Assembly: GCA_009377395.1 (NCBI GenBank)
Contig: WHUB01000006.1
Coordinates: 37,471-101,470, forward strand
Length of the DNA: 64,000 bases
From: Actinophytocola sp.
GTDB lineage: Bacteria; Actinomycetota; Actinomycetes; Mycobacteriales; Pseudonocardiaceae
Reading direction: 5' to 3'
Shown: one piece after another, positions 55,701 to 63,582 of the stretch
Layout: each line of letters opens with the position of its first letter
Position numbering within the stretch: the stretch's first letter is position 1
The notes under the pieces: generated by a model
Seen by the model: only the letters and a program-made list of their open reading frames with translations
What the model was told of the DNA's origin: nothing
Database searches by the model: none
Position numbers and translations under genes: made by a program

Positions 55701-56152
55701 TCGGGGTCGAGGCGCCACCGCTGCCCGGCATGCACGACTGGGAGCACGCGATGGCGGACGTGTGGGCGATGGGAATCTCGCCCGACAGCTTCCCCACGCA
55801 GTTCCTTCGCGACCGGCTGGACCGGCTCGGGGTGGTCCCGGCCGCGCAGGTGCCCGCGGTGCCGCACGGCAAGCGGGTGCTCATCGGCGGCGCCGTCACC
55901 CACCGCCAGCGGCCGGCGACCGCCAGCGGCGTCACCTTCCTCAACATCGAGGACGAGACGGGAATGGTCAACGTGGTCTGCTCACCCGGATTGTGGGCCC
56001 GTTACCGGCGAGTGGCGCGGTCGAGCCCCGCGCTGCTGATCAGAGGAGTCGTCGAACACGCCGACCATGGCCACGGCGTCGTCAGCGTCCTCGCCGACAA
56101 GCTGCAGCACCTCGACGTCCGCATCCCGACCAAGTCCCGCGACTTCCGCTGA
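52787..56152 (+). CDS. dnaE2: error-prone DNA polymerase DnaE2 (ImuC)
   Basis: DnaE2 is the C-family polymerase that does mutagenic translesion synthesis in the SOS mutasome. The 1121-residue product has a PHP domain (AELHCHSNFSFLDGASHPHE), the palm with the catalytic Asp triad (PPDIDIDIES), the GRGSAANSAVCFALGVT segment, FPESHAISFAYLVF, a helix-hairpin-helix region (RVRLNTPQVEALATAGAFG) and a C-terminal OB-like domain. ATG 52787 shares one base with the imuB stop. The three genes are one SOS-induced unit. Confidence 0.96.
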   Translation: MGWNNPPTRWSELERTLSGQPTAEPEAIGDGSDSPAWTRRREGYFRPDDLEDRYPEGQSGGDCRVPYAELHCHSNFSFLDGASHPHELVEEASRLGLDAIALTDHDGMYGVVRFAQAAKELGVRTVYGAELSLGLSAPQNGVADPEGEHLLLLARNADGYASLCRAITAGQLAGHDGGADRAEKGRPIYRIEDVAEQVAGDCVVLTGCRKGPVRSALSDTDPAGGYRMAAGRLRQLTGLFGKDNVFVELFDHGLPTDGKRNDEMATLAAEFGLPTVATTVAHYATPHQGRLATALAAIRARRSLDEMDSWLPPAAGAHLRSGAETRQRFARYPGAVQRAALLGVELSFDLTLVAPELPPFDVLNGHTEASHLTWWVYEGARQRYGPRCARNQHAYDQLERELKVIIGLDFPGYFLIVADIVRFCHENGILCQGRGSAANSAVCFALGVTKVDPVRWGLLFERFLAPERDGPPDIDIDIESDRREEVIQYVYGKHGRQRAAQVANVITYRARSAVRDVAGAFGYSPGQQDAWSKQIDRWSSTTAHADNDIPEPVVALANELGDFPRHLGIHSGGMVLADRPVGEVCPVEWARMADRSVLQWDKDDCAEAGLVKFDLLGLGMLSAVRYAVDLVREHEGVEIDLADLDMADPEVYDMLCRGDAVGVFQVESRAQLATLPRLRPRSLYELAVEVALIRPGPIQGGSVHPYIRRHNGEEPITYDHPLTQNALEKTHGVPLFQEQLMQLAVDVANFSPGEADELRRAMGAKRSTRKMERLRRRFYDGAGDNGVPRDVAARIYEKLLAFANFGFPESHAISFAYLVFTSAYLKYYHPAAFCAALLRAQPMGFYSPQSLVADARRHGVTVRGSCVNASLAHATLEPVAEGDATPAVRIGLAAVRTIGQQVAEQIVADRQRGGPFTSMADLARRVRLNTPQVEALATAGAFGCFEQDRRQALWAAGAVATERPEKLPGSGVGVEAPPLPGMHDWEHAMADVWAMGISPDSFPTQFLRDRLDRLGVVPAAQVPAVPHGKRVLIGGAVTHRQRPATASGVTFLNIEDETGMVNVVCSPGLWARYRRVARSSPALLIRGVVEHADHGHGVVSVLADKLQHLDVRIPTKSRDFR

Positions 56153-56233
56153 TCCCGTGCCCCGACGGCTGACATTCCGACGCCGTCCATTGTTGTCCGA
56201 TGGATTTTGTCTGAATAGTGTCGAAAAGTCTGG

Positions 56234-56590
56234 ATGTTGGCGGGTGGCGTGGGAGGTCTGGTGGTCGGCGGATGGTTGTTGTCCGATATGGCGTTCCTGC
56301 TGCTCGTCCTCGGCATGGCCATCGCGACCGAACGTCTCTGCGCTCGACTGGATGCCGGCGCGCGATCAGCCGAGCCGATCGCCGATGCCGGTGTCGAGGC
56401 CAAGGCCGAGGATGCCCGACCGGAGGCGGTAGTCGTCGCCGTCGAACATGTGCTGACCGTGCCGAAGGCTCCCGCCACGACGTGTGCACCCCGGCCACAC
56501 CGGCCCAGCCATCGGCACGGGCCGGTGACCGTGGCACACGGCGCGGCGGTGGCTAGCCGGTGGGGGGATCGCCGGGATCGAGTTCGATGA
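56234..56590 (+). CDS. possible small membrane-anchored protein
   Basis: The 118-codon frame starts with a hydrophobic stretch (MLAGGVGGLVVGGWLLSDMA, then FLLLVLGMAIATERL) followed by an acidic/Ala region and a Pro/His/Arg-rich end. The last 38 bases overlap the end of the convergent TNT gene. No family is recognised, and no strong ribosome site precedes ATG 56234; ATG 56288 is another possible start. It could be a real short membrane protein or a chance frame in GC-rich DNA. Confidence 0.35.
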   Translation: MLAGGVGGLVVGGWLLSDMAFLLLVLGMAIATERLCARLDAGARSAEPIADAGVEAKAEDARPEAVVVAVEHVLTVPKAPATTCAPRPHRPSHRHGPVTVAHGAAVASRWGDRRDRVR

Positions 56591-58784
56591 GCACGCCGTC
56601 GCCGACGAGGTCCTCGACGGCGGCGGGCAGGACATAGGCCGAGCCGCCGCCTGGCTGGCTGAACCACGGGATCGACACCCCGGCGAGCGCCTCGATCGGG
56701 CGCTGCACCCGGTACACGTGGTACGGGCGGTGCACCCACTCCGGCACCAGCGACCGCTCCTCGAACGGCGTGCCTGCCATGTAGGTGAGGTTGCCGTCCG
56801 GGTAGCCGAACCGGTCGATCTCGGTGCCGATGGGCAGCTCCTCCAGCTGCTTGCCCCGGAACAGCGTCAACGGCGGTTCGCCGGGCAGCGGCTGGATCGG
56901 CCACGCCGTCTGCTGCGGCTGCCCACCGCCGCCGCCGCCCGGCGCGGCGGGCGCTTGCCGGGGCGCCGGGGCGTGGAACGTCGTCGGCGGCGTCTCCGGC
57001 CGGTCGGGCACCGACACGGGGGGCGTCACGGTCGTCGGTTGCGGCTCGACCGGAGCGCTCATGCCGGTCGAGTACGGCGCGGACAGCGCGTCGGCGACAT
57101 CGCGGTGCAGTCCGTTCACCTCGGGCTGCACGTCGTGCTCCTCGACGGCGGGCGCCTCGGGCTCGGCGGAGCCCGACGGCTCGAGCAGCAGCTTGCCCAA
57201 CATGAACGCCGCCGCGTCCTCGGCGTCGCCGAACACCGACGGGTTGGTGAGCGTGTCGTCGTACCAGCCGACCCGCCAGCCCTGCTCGGTCTGCTCGATG
57301 CTCCACCCGTGCGCCACCGGCTCGCCGATGCTGTAGTCACTCGACGGGACGTTCAGGTCGGCCAGCATGTCGCGCAGCCGCGTGACCGCGGGCTCGTCCG
57401 GATAGGCGAGCTCCGGTTCGACCGGCTCGTCGGCGACATCCTCGTCGTCCCGAAACTCCTGCCGGAACTCGGTCCTGAACTCGTCCCGGAACTCGTCACG
57501 GGTGTCGAAGTACTGCGTGCTGATCGACGCCTGTGCCGCGCGTTCCAGGTCGTACTCGTCGTGGCTCGGAGCCGCGTGCTCCGTGAGCTGCTCCTCGTAG
57601 CCGTCCCGGAAGTCGTCGTCGAAACCGTCTTCGAAGTGGTACTCGAACTCCTCCGACGTCTCCGGCTCGTGGTACGTCGTCTCGAAGTCCTCGGTCACGT
57701 CCTCCTGCGGCGCGTCAACGTCGACCGGTGTGTGCCACACCTGCGTCTGCTCCACCGCGTCCGGAAGCGGGGCGCTCAGGTCGGCCGGGGCGTGCCAGAC
57801 CTCGGTGCGCTCGGTGGCGTCGGGCGGTGGTTCTTCGGCGCCGTTCTCCGACGCGGAGCGCCGCCACGGCGGGTCGATCATCGTGGTCGCGGGGGAGGTC
57901 GCGGCCCGTGGCTCGGGTGCGGCAGGCGGCTGCTGCTGCGGCGCCGTGGCCTGCTGCTGTCCCGGGTCGCCCCTGGTCAGGTAGTCGTGCGCCGCGGCCC
58001 GCTGCTCGTCGGTGACACGCGGCACCTGGAACCCGTTGTTCCTGATGTGCTCGACGAGCTCCGCCTCAGGGGCGATGCCGTACTCCTGCAGGTAGTAGTT
58101 CACCGCGGCCGGCCAGATCCAGGTGCCGTCGCTGTGGAAGGCGACGGGGACGCGAGCCTCCGGCACGGGTGCGAGCCGGTCGAGGTCGTAGCCGCGTCCC
58201 GGCAGCACGACCGGCGCGCCGCCGAGATAGGAGAGCATGCGGTCCTGCTCGGCGACGTTGAGCTCCTGACGCTCGATCACCGGACGGCCTGCCTGGTTGG
58301 TGCCGTCAAAGATCCGCGCGAACCGGAAGTGCGGCCCCGACGGCTCCGGGCCGACGCCGGAGAGCCGATCCATCAGCCACTCCGGGATGTTTTCCTCGTT
58401 GCGGGGGAACATGCGCAGTTCGTCGGTGTACGCCTGCGGCGGCGGGAGCTGACGCCAGCGAGGCTCCTCGCGGTCGTACTCCAGGTTGTAGCTCGCGGGA
58501 GCGTCGAGCTGATAGTGGGCGTTGAACCAGGTGCCCCGCTCCTCGCGGTACATGCCCGCCCTGAGTCGGTTGAACAGCGTGGCGATGTCCTGGGTCGCCA
58601 CCCATTGCTGCTGCGAGCCGTCCGCGAGGGTGACCTCGCCTTCAAGCTCGTGGTACCTCCCCACCGTGCGGTAGTGCGCCGTGATGCGCTGCCAGTCGCC
58701 GGGCGCCGTCCGCAGCAGGGCGAGACCGATCTGCTTGACCAGTGTGTCCTGCTCTGTCGGGTTGAGCTGCGTCGCGTGTGCCAC
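56553..58784 (-). CDS. TNT-domain protein (putative NAD+ glycohydrolase toxin) with DUF600/YezG-like N terminus
   Basis: The 743-residue product ends in a TNT domain (about 641-743): GTEIDRFGYPDGNLTYMAG, AGTPFEERSLVPEW, YHVYRVQRPIEAL and IPWFSQPGGG. Arg658, His689 and Gln710 stand where the tuberculosis necrotizing toxin has its key residues. Residues 1-115 resemble the DUF600/YezG immunity-like fold. The middle is acidic with Phe/Arg/Asp-Glu repeats, then a small folded piece (about 485-560). No signal peptide is visible, and no antitoxin gene lies next to it. GTG 58784 is the best start, without a ribosome site. Confidence 0.82.
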   Translation of the reverse strand: MAHATQLNPTEQDTLVKQIGLALLRTAPGDWQRITAHYRTVGRYHELEGEVTLADGSQQQWVATQDIATLFNRLRAGMYREERGTWFNAHYQLDAPASYNLEYDREEPRWRQLPPPQAYTDELRMFPRNEENIPEWLMDRLSGVGPEPSGPHFRFARIFDGTNQAGRPVIERQELNVAEQDRMLSYLGGAPVVLPGRGYDLDRLAPVPEARVPVAFHSDGTWIWPAAVNYYLQEYGIAPEAELVEHIRNNGFQVPRVTDEQRAAAHDYLTRGDPGQQQATAPQQQPPAAPEPRAATSPATTMIDPPWRRSASENGAEEPPPDATERTEVWHAPADLSAPLPDAVEQTQVWHTPVDVDAPQEDVTEDFETTYHEPETSEEFEYHFEDGFDDDFRDGYEEQLTEHAAPSHDEYDLERAAQASISTQYFDTRDEFRDEFRTEFRQEFRDDEDVADEPVEPELAYPDEPAVTRLRDMLADLNVPSSDYSIGEPVAHGWSIEQTEQGWRVGWYDDTLTNPSVFGDAEDAAAFMLGKLLLEPSGSAEPEAPAVEEHDVQPEVNGLHRDVADALSAPYSTGMSAPVEPQPTTVTPPVSVPDRPETPPTTFHAPAPRQAPAAPGGGGGGQPQQTAWPIQPLPGEPPLTLFRGKQLEELPIGTEIDRFGYPDGNLTYMAGTPFEERSLVPEWVHRPYHVYRVQRPIEALAGVSIPWFSQPGGGSAYVLPAAVEDLVGDGVLIELDPGDPPTG

Positions 58785-58919
58785 CCGAACATCTTGACTC
58801 GAAACCGAGTTGTTCGCACACGAAGGTTCACTGATCTCACAGCTTTGGACCAACTGGAGCCAACTTCTTGTCATCCAGCCAGCTACCGTGGCGGGGTCGG
58901 CAGGGGCCGAAAGGGGGAG

Positions 58920-59894
58920 GTGAGGACGATCGCGGCGATCACTCGCGGTCCGACGCGACATCGGGTGCTCGGCGTCGCGGCGGCGTTCGCCGCCGGGTTC
59001 GCGATGGCACTCCAGGCGAGGATCAACGGCGAGCTCGCCGTGGAGCTCCACGACTCGCTGCTCGCCGCGCTGATCTCGTTCGGCGGTGGGCTCGTCGTGC
59101 TGGCGCTGCTGCTGCCGTTCTCGCAGGGCATGCGTGCCGGGGCTGCGAGGATCCGGGATGCGGTCTCCGTCGGCGCGCTGCGGCCGTGGTTCCTGCTCGG
59201 TGGCCTCGGCGGCGCGTTCGTGATCTTCAGCCAGTCGCTGACGGTCGGCGTGCTCGGCGTGGCGACGTTCACCGTGGGCATCGTCACAGGCCAGATGTTG
59301 AGCGGGCTGCTGGTCGACCGGGCCGGGCTCAGCCCGGGCGGCACGCGGCCAGTCAGCGTGATGCGGCTGCTCGGCGCCGCGATGATGCTGCTGGCGGTGG
59401 TCGCCACGACCTGGGGGAGCTTCTCGATCGCGGGAACCGAAGCCTGGCTGGTGATCGTTCCCGTGCTCGGCGGCGTCACGCTCGCGGTGCAGCAGGCGAT
59501 CAACGGCCATGTCGGCGCGGCGGCGGGCAACTCGCTGACGGCGACGCTGGTCAACTTCGCGGGCGGCACGGCGGTGCTCGCCGCCGCGTGGTTGGCGGCC
59601 GCGCCACTGCGGGACGGCACCGTCACCTTGCCCGCCAACCCACTGCTCTACCTCGGTGGCGTGTTCGGGGTCGCGTTCGTCGCCATCGCGGCGCTCGTGG
59701 TGCGCTGGATCGGGGTGCTGATGCTCGGGCTGGCCGCGCTCAACGGCCAGTTGCTCGCCTCGCTGTTGCTCGACGCGCTGCTGCCGGCGAGCTCCGTCGG
59801 GCTGACCGCCGGCACGGTGGCCGGGGCAGTGCTGGCGATGGTCGCGATCGTGGTCGCCTCGGTGCGAAGGCGCGACACTGCTCTGCCAGAATAA
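58920..59894 (+). CDS. DMT-superfamily (DUF606/YdcZ-type) membrane transporter
   Basis: The 324-residue product has ten hydrophobic segments in two similar halves. Each half carries an ARINGEL- or QAINGHV-type motif after the first span ([20 protein letters not shown] and [20 protein letters not shown]), which is the DUF606 signature. The transported substrate is unknown. Start GTG 58920 follows a GGGGGAG site directly, with tight spacing. It is divergent from the TNT gene, and folD follows. Confidence 0.85.
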   Translation: MRTIAAITRGPTRHRVLGVAAAFAAGFAMALQARINGELAVELHDSLLAALISFGGGLVVLALLLPFSQGMRAGAARIRDAVSVGALRPWFLLGGLGGAFVIFSQSLTVGVLGVATFTVGIVTGQMLSGLLVDRAGLSPGGTRPVSVMRLLGAAMMLLAVVATTWGSFSIAGTEAWLVIVPVLGGVTLAVQQAINGHVGAAAGNSLTATLVNFAGGTAVLAAAWLAAAPLRDGTVTLPANPLLYLGGVFGVAFVAIAALVVRWIGVLMLGLAALNGQLLASLLLDALLPASSVGLTAGTVAGAVLAMVAIVVASVRRRDTALPE

Positions 59895-59926
59895 GCAGCC
59901 GGGCCGCCGAGGAGAGGAACAAAGCT

Positions 59927-60784
59927 GTGGCAACGGTGCTTGACGGCAGGGCGACCAAGGACGCGATCTTCGCCGAACTCACCGGCAGGGTCGAGGCGCT
60001 GACCGAGCGTGGACTGACTCCCGGCCTGGCCACGGTGCTGGTCGGTGACGATCCCGGCTCCCACTCCTACGTCCGCTCGAAACACCGGGACAGCGCGCAG
60101 GTCGGCGTCACCTCGATCCGCCGTGACCTGCCCGCCGACACCACCCAGGCCGAGCTGGAGAAGGTCGTCGACGAGCTGAACGCGGACCCGGCCTGCACCG
60201 GCTACATCGTGCAGCTGCCGCTGCCCAAGCACCTCGACACCGGGGCGATCCTGGAACGCATCGACCCGGCCAAGGACGCCGACGGGCTCGCTCCCATCAG
60301 CCTCGGCAGGCTGGTGCTGAACGAGAAGGCGCCGTTGCCGTGCACGCCGCGCGGCATCGTCGAGCTGCTGCGGCGTTACGACGTCCCGATCGCCGGCGCG
60401 CACGTCGCCGTCGTCGGCAGGGGCATCACCGTCGGCAGGACGCTGGGTCTGCTGCTGACCCGGCGCTCGGAGAACGCCACCGTGACGCTGTGCCACACCG
60501 GCACCCGCGACATCGCCGCCGAGACCCGCCGCGCCGACATCGTGGTCGCCGCCGCCGGGGTGCCGCACTTGATCACGCCGGACATGGTGAAGCCGGGCGC
60601 GGCCGTGCTCGACGTTGGCGTCTCCCGCGTCGACGACAAGCTGACCGGCGACGTCGCCCCGGGCGTTGACGAGGTCGCGGGGTATCTCTCCCCGAATCCC
60701 GGCGGGATCGGCCCGATGACGCGGGCGATGCTGGTCACCAACGTCGTCGAGGCAGCGGAACGAGCCGCTGGCGTCGCGAGCTGA
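59927..60784 (+). CDS. folD: bifunctional methylenetetrahydrofolate dehydrogenase/cyclohydrolase FolD
   Basis: FolD interconverts 5,10-methylene-, methenyl- and 10-formyl-THF and so supplies PurN and PurH with formyl groups. The 285-residue product has the catalytic Tyr/Lys segment [42 protein letters not shown] and the NADP loop [16 protein letters not shown], ending [19 protein letters not shown] 59927 follows GGAGAGG. DUF3017 follows one base after its stop. Confidence 0.96.
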   Translation: MATVLDGRATKDAIFAELTGRVEALTERGLTPGLATVLVGDDPGSHSYVRSKHRDSAQVGVTSIRRDLPADTTQAELEKVVDELNADPACTGYIVQLPLPKHLDTGAILERIDPAKDADGLAPISLGRLVLNEKAPLPCTPRGIVELLRRYDVPIAGAHVAVVGRGITVGRTLGLLLTRRSENATVTLCHTGTRDIAAETRRADIVVAAAGVPHLITPDMVKPGAAVLDVGVSRVDDKLTGDVAPGVDEVAGYLSPNPGGIGPMTRAMLVTNVVEAAERAAGVAS

Positions 60785-60785
60785 T

Positions 60786-61076
60786 ATGGCGGCTCGGCGA
60801 GTCTCCGACCGGGTGCGGACGCATCTGCCGTTCGGGCTCGTCATCGCGATCGTCGCGGTGGGGTTCGTCCGTATCGCGCAGTATCACTGGCGCGAGGGCA
60901 CGGTGCTGATCGCGGTCGCGTTGCTCGTCGCCGCGATCCTGCGGGCCGTCCTGACGCAGGCGCAGTCGGGGCTGCTCGTCATCAGGGGCCGGGGTATCGA
61001 CGTGCTCGCCTATGCCGCGTTCAGCGCGATGATCTTGATTGTGTCGTTGACGATCACGAAGGGGCCGACCGGCTGA
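60786..61076 (+). CDS. DUF3017 small membrane protein
   Basis: The 96-residue product has three membrane spans (about 14-32, 38-55 and 70-88) and the family pattern RVRTHLPFGLVIAIVAVGF followed by HWREGTVLIAVALLVAAILR. DUF3017 genes almost always follow folD in actinobacteria; their function is unknown. ATG 60786 lies one base after the folD stop. Confidence 0.88.
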   Translation: MAARRVSDRVRTHLPFGLVIAIVAVGFVRIAQYHWREGTVLIAVALLVAAILRAVLTQAQSGLLVIRGRGIDVLAYAAFSAMILIVSLTITKGPTG

Positions 61077-61083
61077 GCCGCGC

Positions 61084-61278
61084 CTAACGCTGCTCGCTCT
61101 TGCCGAGGACCTCGCAGTCCGGCCCGGGGTACATCAGGCTCTCGTGGCCGTCGGAGAACCGCACCAGGAACGGCGGGTTGCCGTCCTCGCCGCGCACCTC
61201 GACGATCTCGCCGTGCTGCTCGCCGGATCCCACTGTTCTGCCGTGGACGAGGATCCGGTCACCTGCTGTCGCATGCAT
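61084..61278 (-). CDS. DUF1918 protein
   Basis: The 64-residue beta-rich product (MHATAGDRILVHGRTVGSGE, GEIVEVRGEDGNPPFLVRF, then ESLMYPGPDCEVL) fits DUF1918, a small SH3-like actinobacterial family of unknown function. ATG 61278 has GGAGGTGG upstream. It converges with DUF3017. Confidence 0.88.
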   Translation of the reverse strand: MHATAGDRILVHGRTVGSGEQHGEIVEVRGEDGNPPFLVRFSDGHESLMYPGPDCEVLGKSEQR

Positions 61279-61445
61279 TACTGACCACCTCCGATCTCAG
61301 GGTAGGAGCAGGCGGGGGTCGCGTCGATGGGGACGCTTACTCCGCCATCCAGAGCACCCGCATGGGTGCACGAGTTGCCCGCACCTGCCACCAGGAGCAG
61401 GCTCGGAGGGAGACGACGCAACCCGACCTGAGGAGGCGGAGATCC

Positions 61446-61703
61446 ATGGCGGCCTGTGAGGTTTGCGGTAACGACTACTGGGGCGCGTTCGAGGTGCGTA
61501 CCCAGAGCGGCGACATGCACATCTTCGACAGTCTCGAATGCGCGGCGCAGCGCATCGCGCCGGTGTGCGAGCACTGTCAGTGCCGGATCCTGGGCCACGG
61601 CGTCGAGGTCGACGGCCGGTTCTTCTGCTGTGCGCACTGTGCGCGCACCAGCATGAACAAGGGCGCCGAGATCCGCGACGCGGTCGGCGCACATCCCGGC
61701 TGA
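61446..61703 (+). CDS. small Cys-rich metallothionein-like / zinc-ribbon protein
   Basis: The 85-residue product has three Cys groups: CEVCGNDY at the N terminus, CEHCQCRILGHGVEV in the middle and FCCAHCARTS at the end. This is the pattern of actinobacterial proteins annotated as prokaryotic metallothionein. Zinc binding is very likely; the role, storage or DNA/RNA binding, is open. ATG 61446 follows GAGGAGGCGGA. The ~235 bases after it lead to icd. Confidence 0.85.
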   Translation: MAACEVCGNDYWGAFEVRTQSGDMHIFDSLECAAQRIAPVCEHCQCRILGHGVEVDGRFFCCAHCARTSMNKGAEIRDAVGAHPG

Positions 61704-61938
61704 GGCGCCGACCCCGGTCGCGGGTTGGCTTCGGGGATGCGATTTGGCCGGCGTGGCGCTCTGCTGAAAGACTGAGATTCGTCACGTGGTTCACCACGGC
61801 TGGCCAGTTACCAGTACGCTTGTCCCGTTACGCTGATACCACACCGCGAAGATCCGCGAAGGGTTCGCTCCCCGGGCCCACCCGAACAGTGTGACCCGGG
61901 ACGGCCCGCGACCACAGAGTGAGGAGCACCTGGCGCTC

Positions 61939-63162
61939 ATGTCGAAGATCAAGGTCCAGGGAACCGTCGTAGAACTCGACGGCGACGAGATGACCCGAAT
62001 CATCTGGCAGTTCATCAAAGACAAGTTGATCCATCCGTACCTGGACATCAACCTTGAGTACTACGACTTGAGCATCGAGGAGCGGGACCGCACCGACGAC
62101 CAGGTCACCGTCGACTCCGCCAACGCCATCAAGGAGCACGGCGTCGGCGTCAAGTGCGCGACGATCACCCCGGACGAGGCCCGAGTAGAAGAGTTCGGCC
62201 TCAAGAAGATGTGGCGCAGCCCGAACGGCACCATCCGAAACATTCTCGGTGGTGTCGTTTTTCGTGAGCCCATCGTCATCTCGAACATCCCGAGGCTGGT
62301 GCCCGGCTGGACCAAGCCGGTCATCATCGGCCGTCACGCGCACGGGGACCAGTACAAGGCCACCGACTTCAAGGTCCCCGGCCCCGGCACGCTGACGATC
62401 ACCTACCAGCCGGACGACGGCTCCGAGCCGATGGAGTTCGAGGTCGCCCGTTACCCGGAGGGCGGCGGCGTCGCGATGGCGATGTACAACTTCCGCCGGT
62501 CCATCGAGGACTTCGCGCGGGCGTCGTTGCAGTACGGCCTCGACCGTGGCTTCCCGGTGTACATGTCGACCAAGAACACGATCCTCAAGTCGTACGACGG
62601 GATGTTCAAGGACATCTTCCAGGAGATCTACGAGAACGAGTTCAAGGCCGACTTCGACGCCAAGGGCCTGACCTACGAGCACCGGCTGATCGACGACATG
62701 GTCGCGCAGGCGATGAAGTGGGAAGGCGGCTACGTCTGGGCGTGCAAGAACTACGACGGCGACGTGCAGTCCGACACCATGGCGCAGGGCTTCGGCTCGC
62801 TCGGGCTGATGACGTCGGTGCTGCGCACGCCGGACGGCAAGACCGTCGAGGCCGAGGCGGCGCACGGCACGGTGACCCGGCACTACCGGCAGCACCAGCA
62901 GGGCAAGCCGACGTCGACCAACCCGATCGCGTCGATCTTCGCGTGGACGCGGGGTCTCGAGCACCGGGGCAAGCTGGACGGCACGCCCGAGGTGGTCGAC
63001 TTCGCGCACAAGCTGGAGCAGGTCGTCGTCGAGACGGTCGAGGGCGGCAAGATGACCAAGGACCTCGCGCTGCTCGTCGGCAAGGACTCGCAGTACCAGA
63101 CGACCGAGGAGTTCCTCGCGACACTGGACGAGAACCTGCAAAAGAAGATGGCCCAGGGCTGA
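61939..63162 (+). CDS. icd: NADP-dependent isocitrate dehydrogenase (homodimeric, eukaryote-like type)
   Basis: The enzyme oxidises isocitrate to 2-oxoglutarate in the TCA cycle and makes NADPH. The 407-residue product has the type II IDH signals: [40 protein letters not shown], the isocitrate Arg in the [14 protein letters not shown] region, [20 protein letters not shown] and [14 protein letters not shown] 61939 follows GAGGAGC. It agrees with the M. tuberculosis icd1 type. With sucCD it gives the window two TCA steps. Confidence 0.96.
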   Translation: MSKIKVQGTVVELDGDEMTRIIWQFIKDKLIHPYLDINLEYYDLSIEERDRTDDQVTVDSANAIKEHGVGVKCATITPDEARVEEFGLKKMWRSPNGTIRNILGGVVFREPIVISNIPRLVPGWTKPVIIGRHAHGDQYKATDFKVPGPGTLTITYQPDDGSEPMEFEVARYPEGGGVAMAMYNFRRSIEDFARASLQYGLDRGFPVYMSTKNTILKSYDGMFKDIFQEIYENEFKADFDAKGLTYEHRLIDDMVAQAMKWEGGYVWACKNYDGDVQSDTMAQGFGSLGLMTSVLRTPDGKTVEAEAAHGTVTRHYRQHQQGKPTSTNPIASIFAWTRGLEHRGKLDGTPEVVDFAHKLEQVVVETVEGGKMTKDLALLVGKDSQYQTTEEFLATLDENLQKKMAQG

Positions 63163-63171
63163 CACCCGCGT

Positions 63172-63201
63172 CGTGAGTGCTGGCCCGGTCCAGCGCTCAC
63201 G
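63172..63201 (+). terminator. terminator-like hairpin after icd
   Basis: CGTGAGTGCTGG (63172-63183) pairs with CCAGCGCTCACG (63190-63201) with one U-G pair and a six-base loop. No U-tract follows, which is common for actinobacterial terminators. Confidence 0.65.
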
Positions 63202-63296
63202 ACCGGGTGGCGGATGCGGCTTCGTGCCCAACCCGGGCGGGATGCTTGCTATACCTGGAATGCGTGATTGGTCGCAGCGGGTAGCGAGGAGCGCGG

Positions 63297-63470
63297 GTGT
63301 TACTGGGCGTGCCGAAGCGGACTTTGATCATTGCCGCCGTGCTGGCCGGCGTATTCGTCGTGTACCTCGTCGGGGATGGGCGTGGCGGCGTCAACGGCAT
63401 CGACGTCGGCGGCGTGACCGGATCGGGCTGCCGATTCACCGAGGTGATCTCAGTAAGGGTTGCTGCTTGA
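63297..63470 (+). CDS. small membrane-anchored protein, perhaps truncated by the insertion sequence
   Basis: GTG 63297 follows GAGGAG at good spacing. The 57-codon product has a basic start, one hydrophobic segment (TLIIAAVLAGVFVVYLV, residues ~9-25), a Gly-rich stretch and ends abruptly after GCRFTEVISVRVAA. The transposase leader begins ~50 bases later, so the normal C-terminal domain may have been cut off by the insertion. I do not recognise the family. Confidence 0.5.
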   Translation: MLLGVPKRTLIIAAVLAGVFVVYLVGDGRGGVNGIDVGGVTGSGCRFTEVISVRVAA

Positions 63471-63520
63471 TTCGGGCGACACGCCCAATGTGTCCGTAGT
63501 GGACAGTACTGGATGTGGGC

Positions 63521-63582
63521 GTGGAGTCCCCGGTAGATGAGTTCTCACCACAAGATCCACATCTGCCCGGGGAGGACTCCAC
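63521..63582 (+). promoter_or_regulatory. hairpin covering the transposase ribosome site
   Basis: GTGGAGTCCCCGG (63521-63533) can pair with CCGGGGAGGACTCCAC (63567-63582), which contains the GGGGAGGA ribosome site and runs up to the GTG at 63583. Such leader structures in insertion sequences limit translation from outside transcripts. Confidence 0.5.

Noticed and set aside
52250..55903. Open frame of 1217 codons on the minus strand opposite imuB-dnaE2
   Set aside because: It lies fully antisense to genes with strong family motifs, has Arg/Val/Asp-rich low-complexity composition typical of GC-rich shadows, and no ribosome site at its start.
56718..58919. Long plus-strand frame upstream of the DMT transporter start
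   Set aside because: It is in frame with the real transporter gene but runs antisense to the TNT gene; the true start is GTG 58920 with its ribosome site, and the upstream part is low-complexity.
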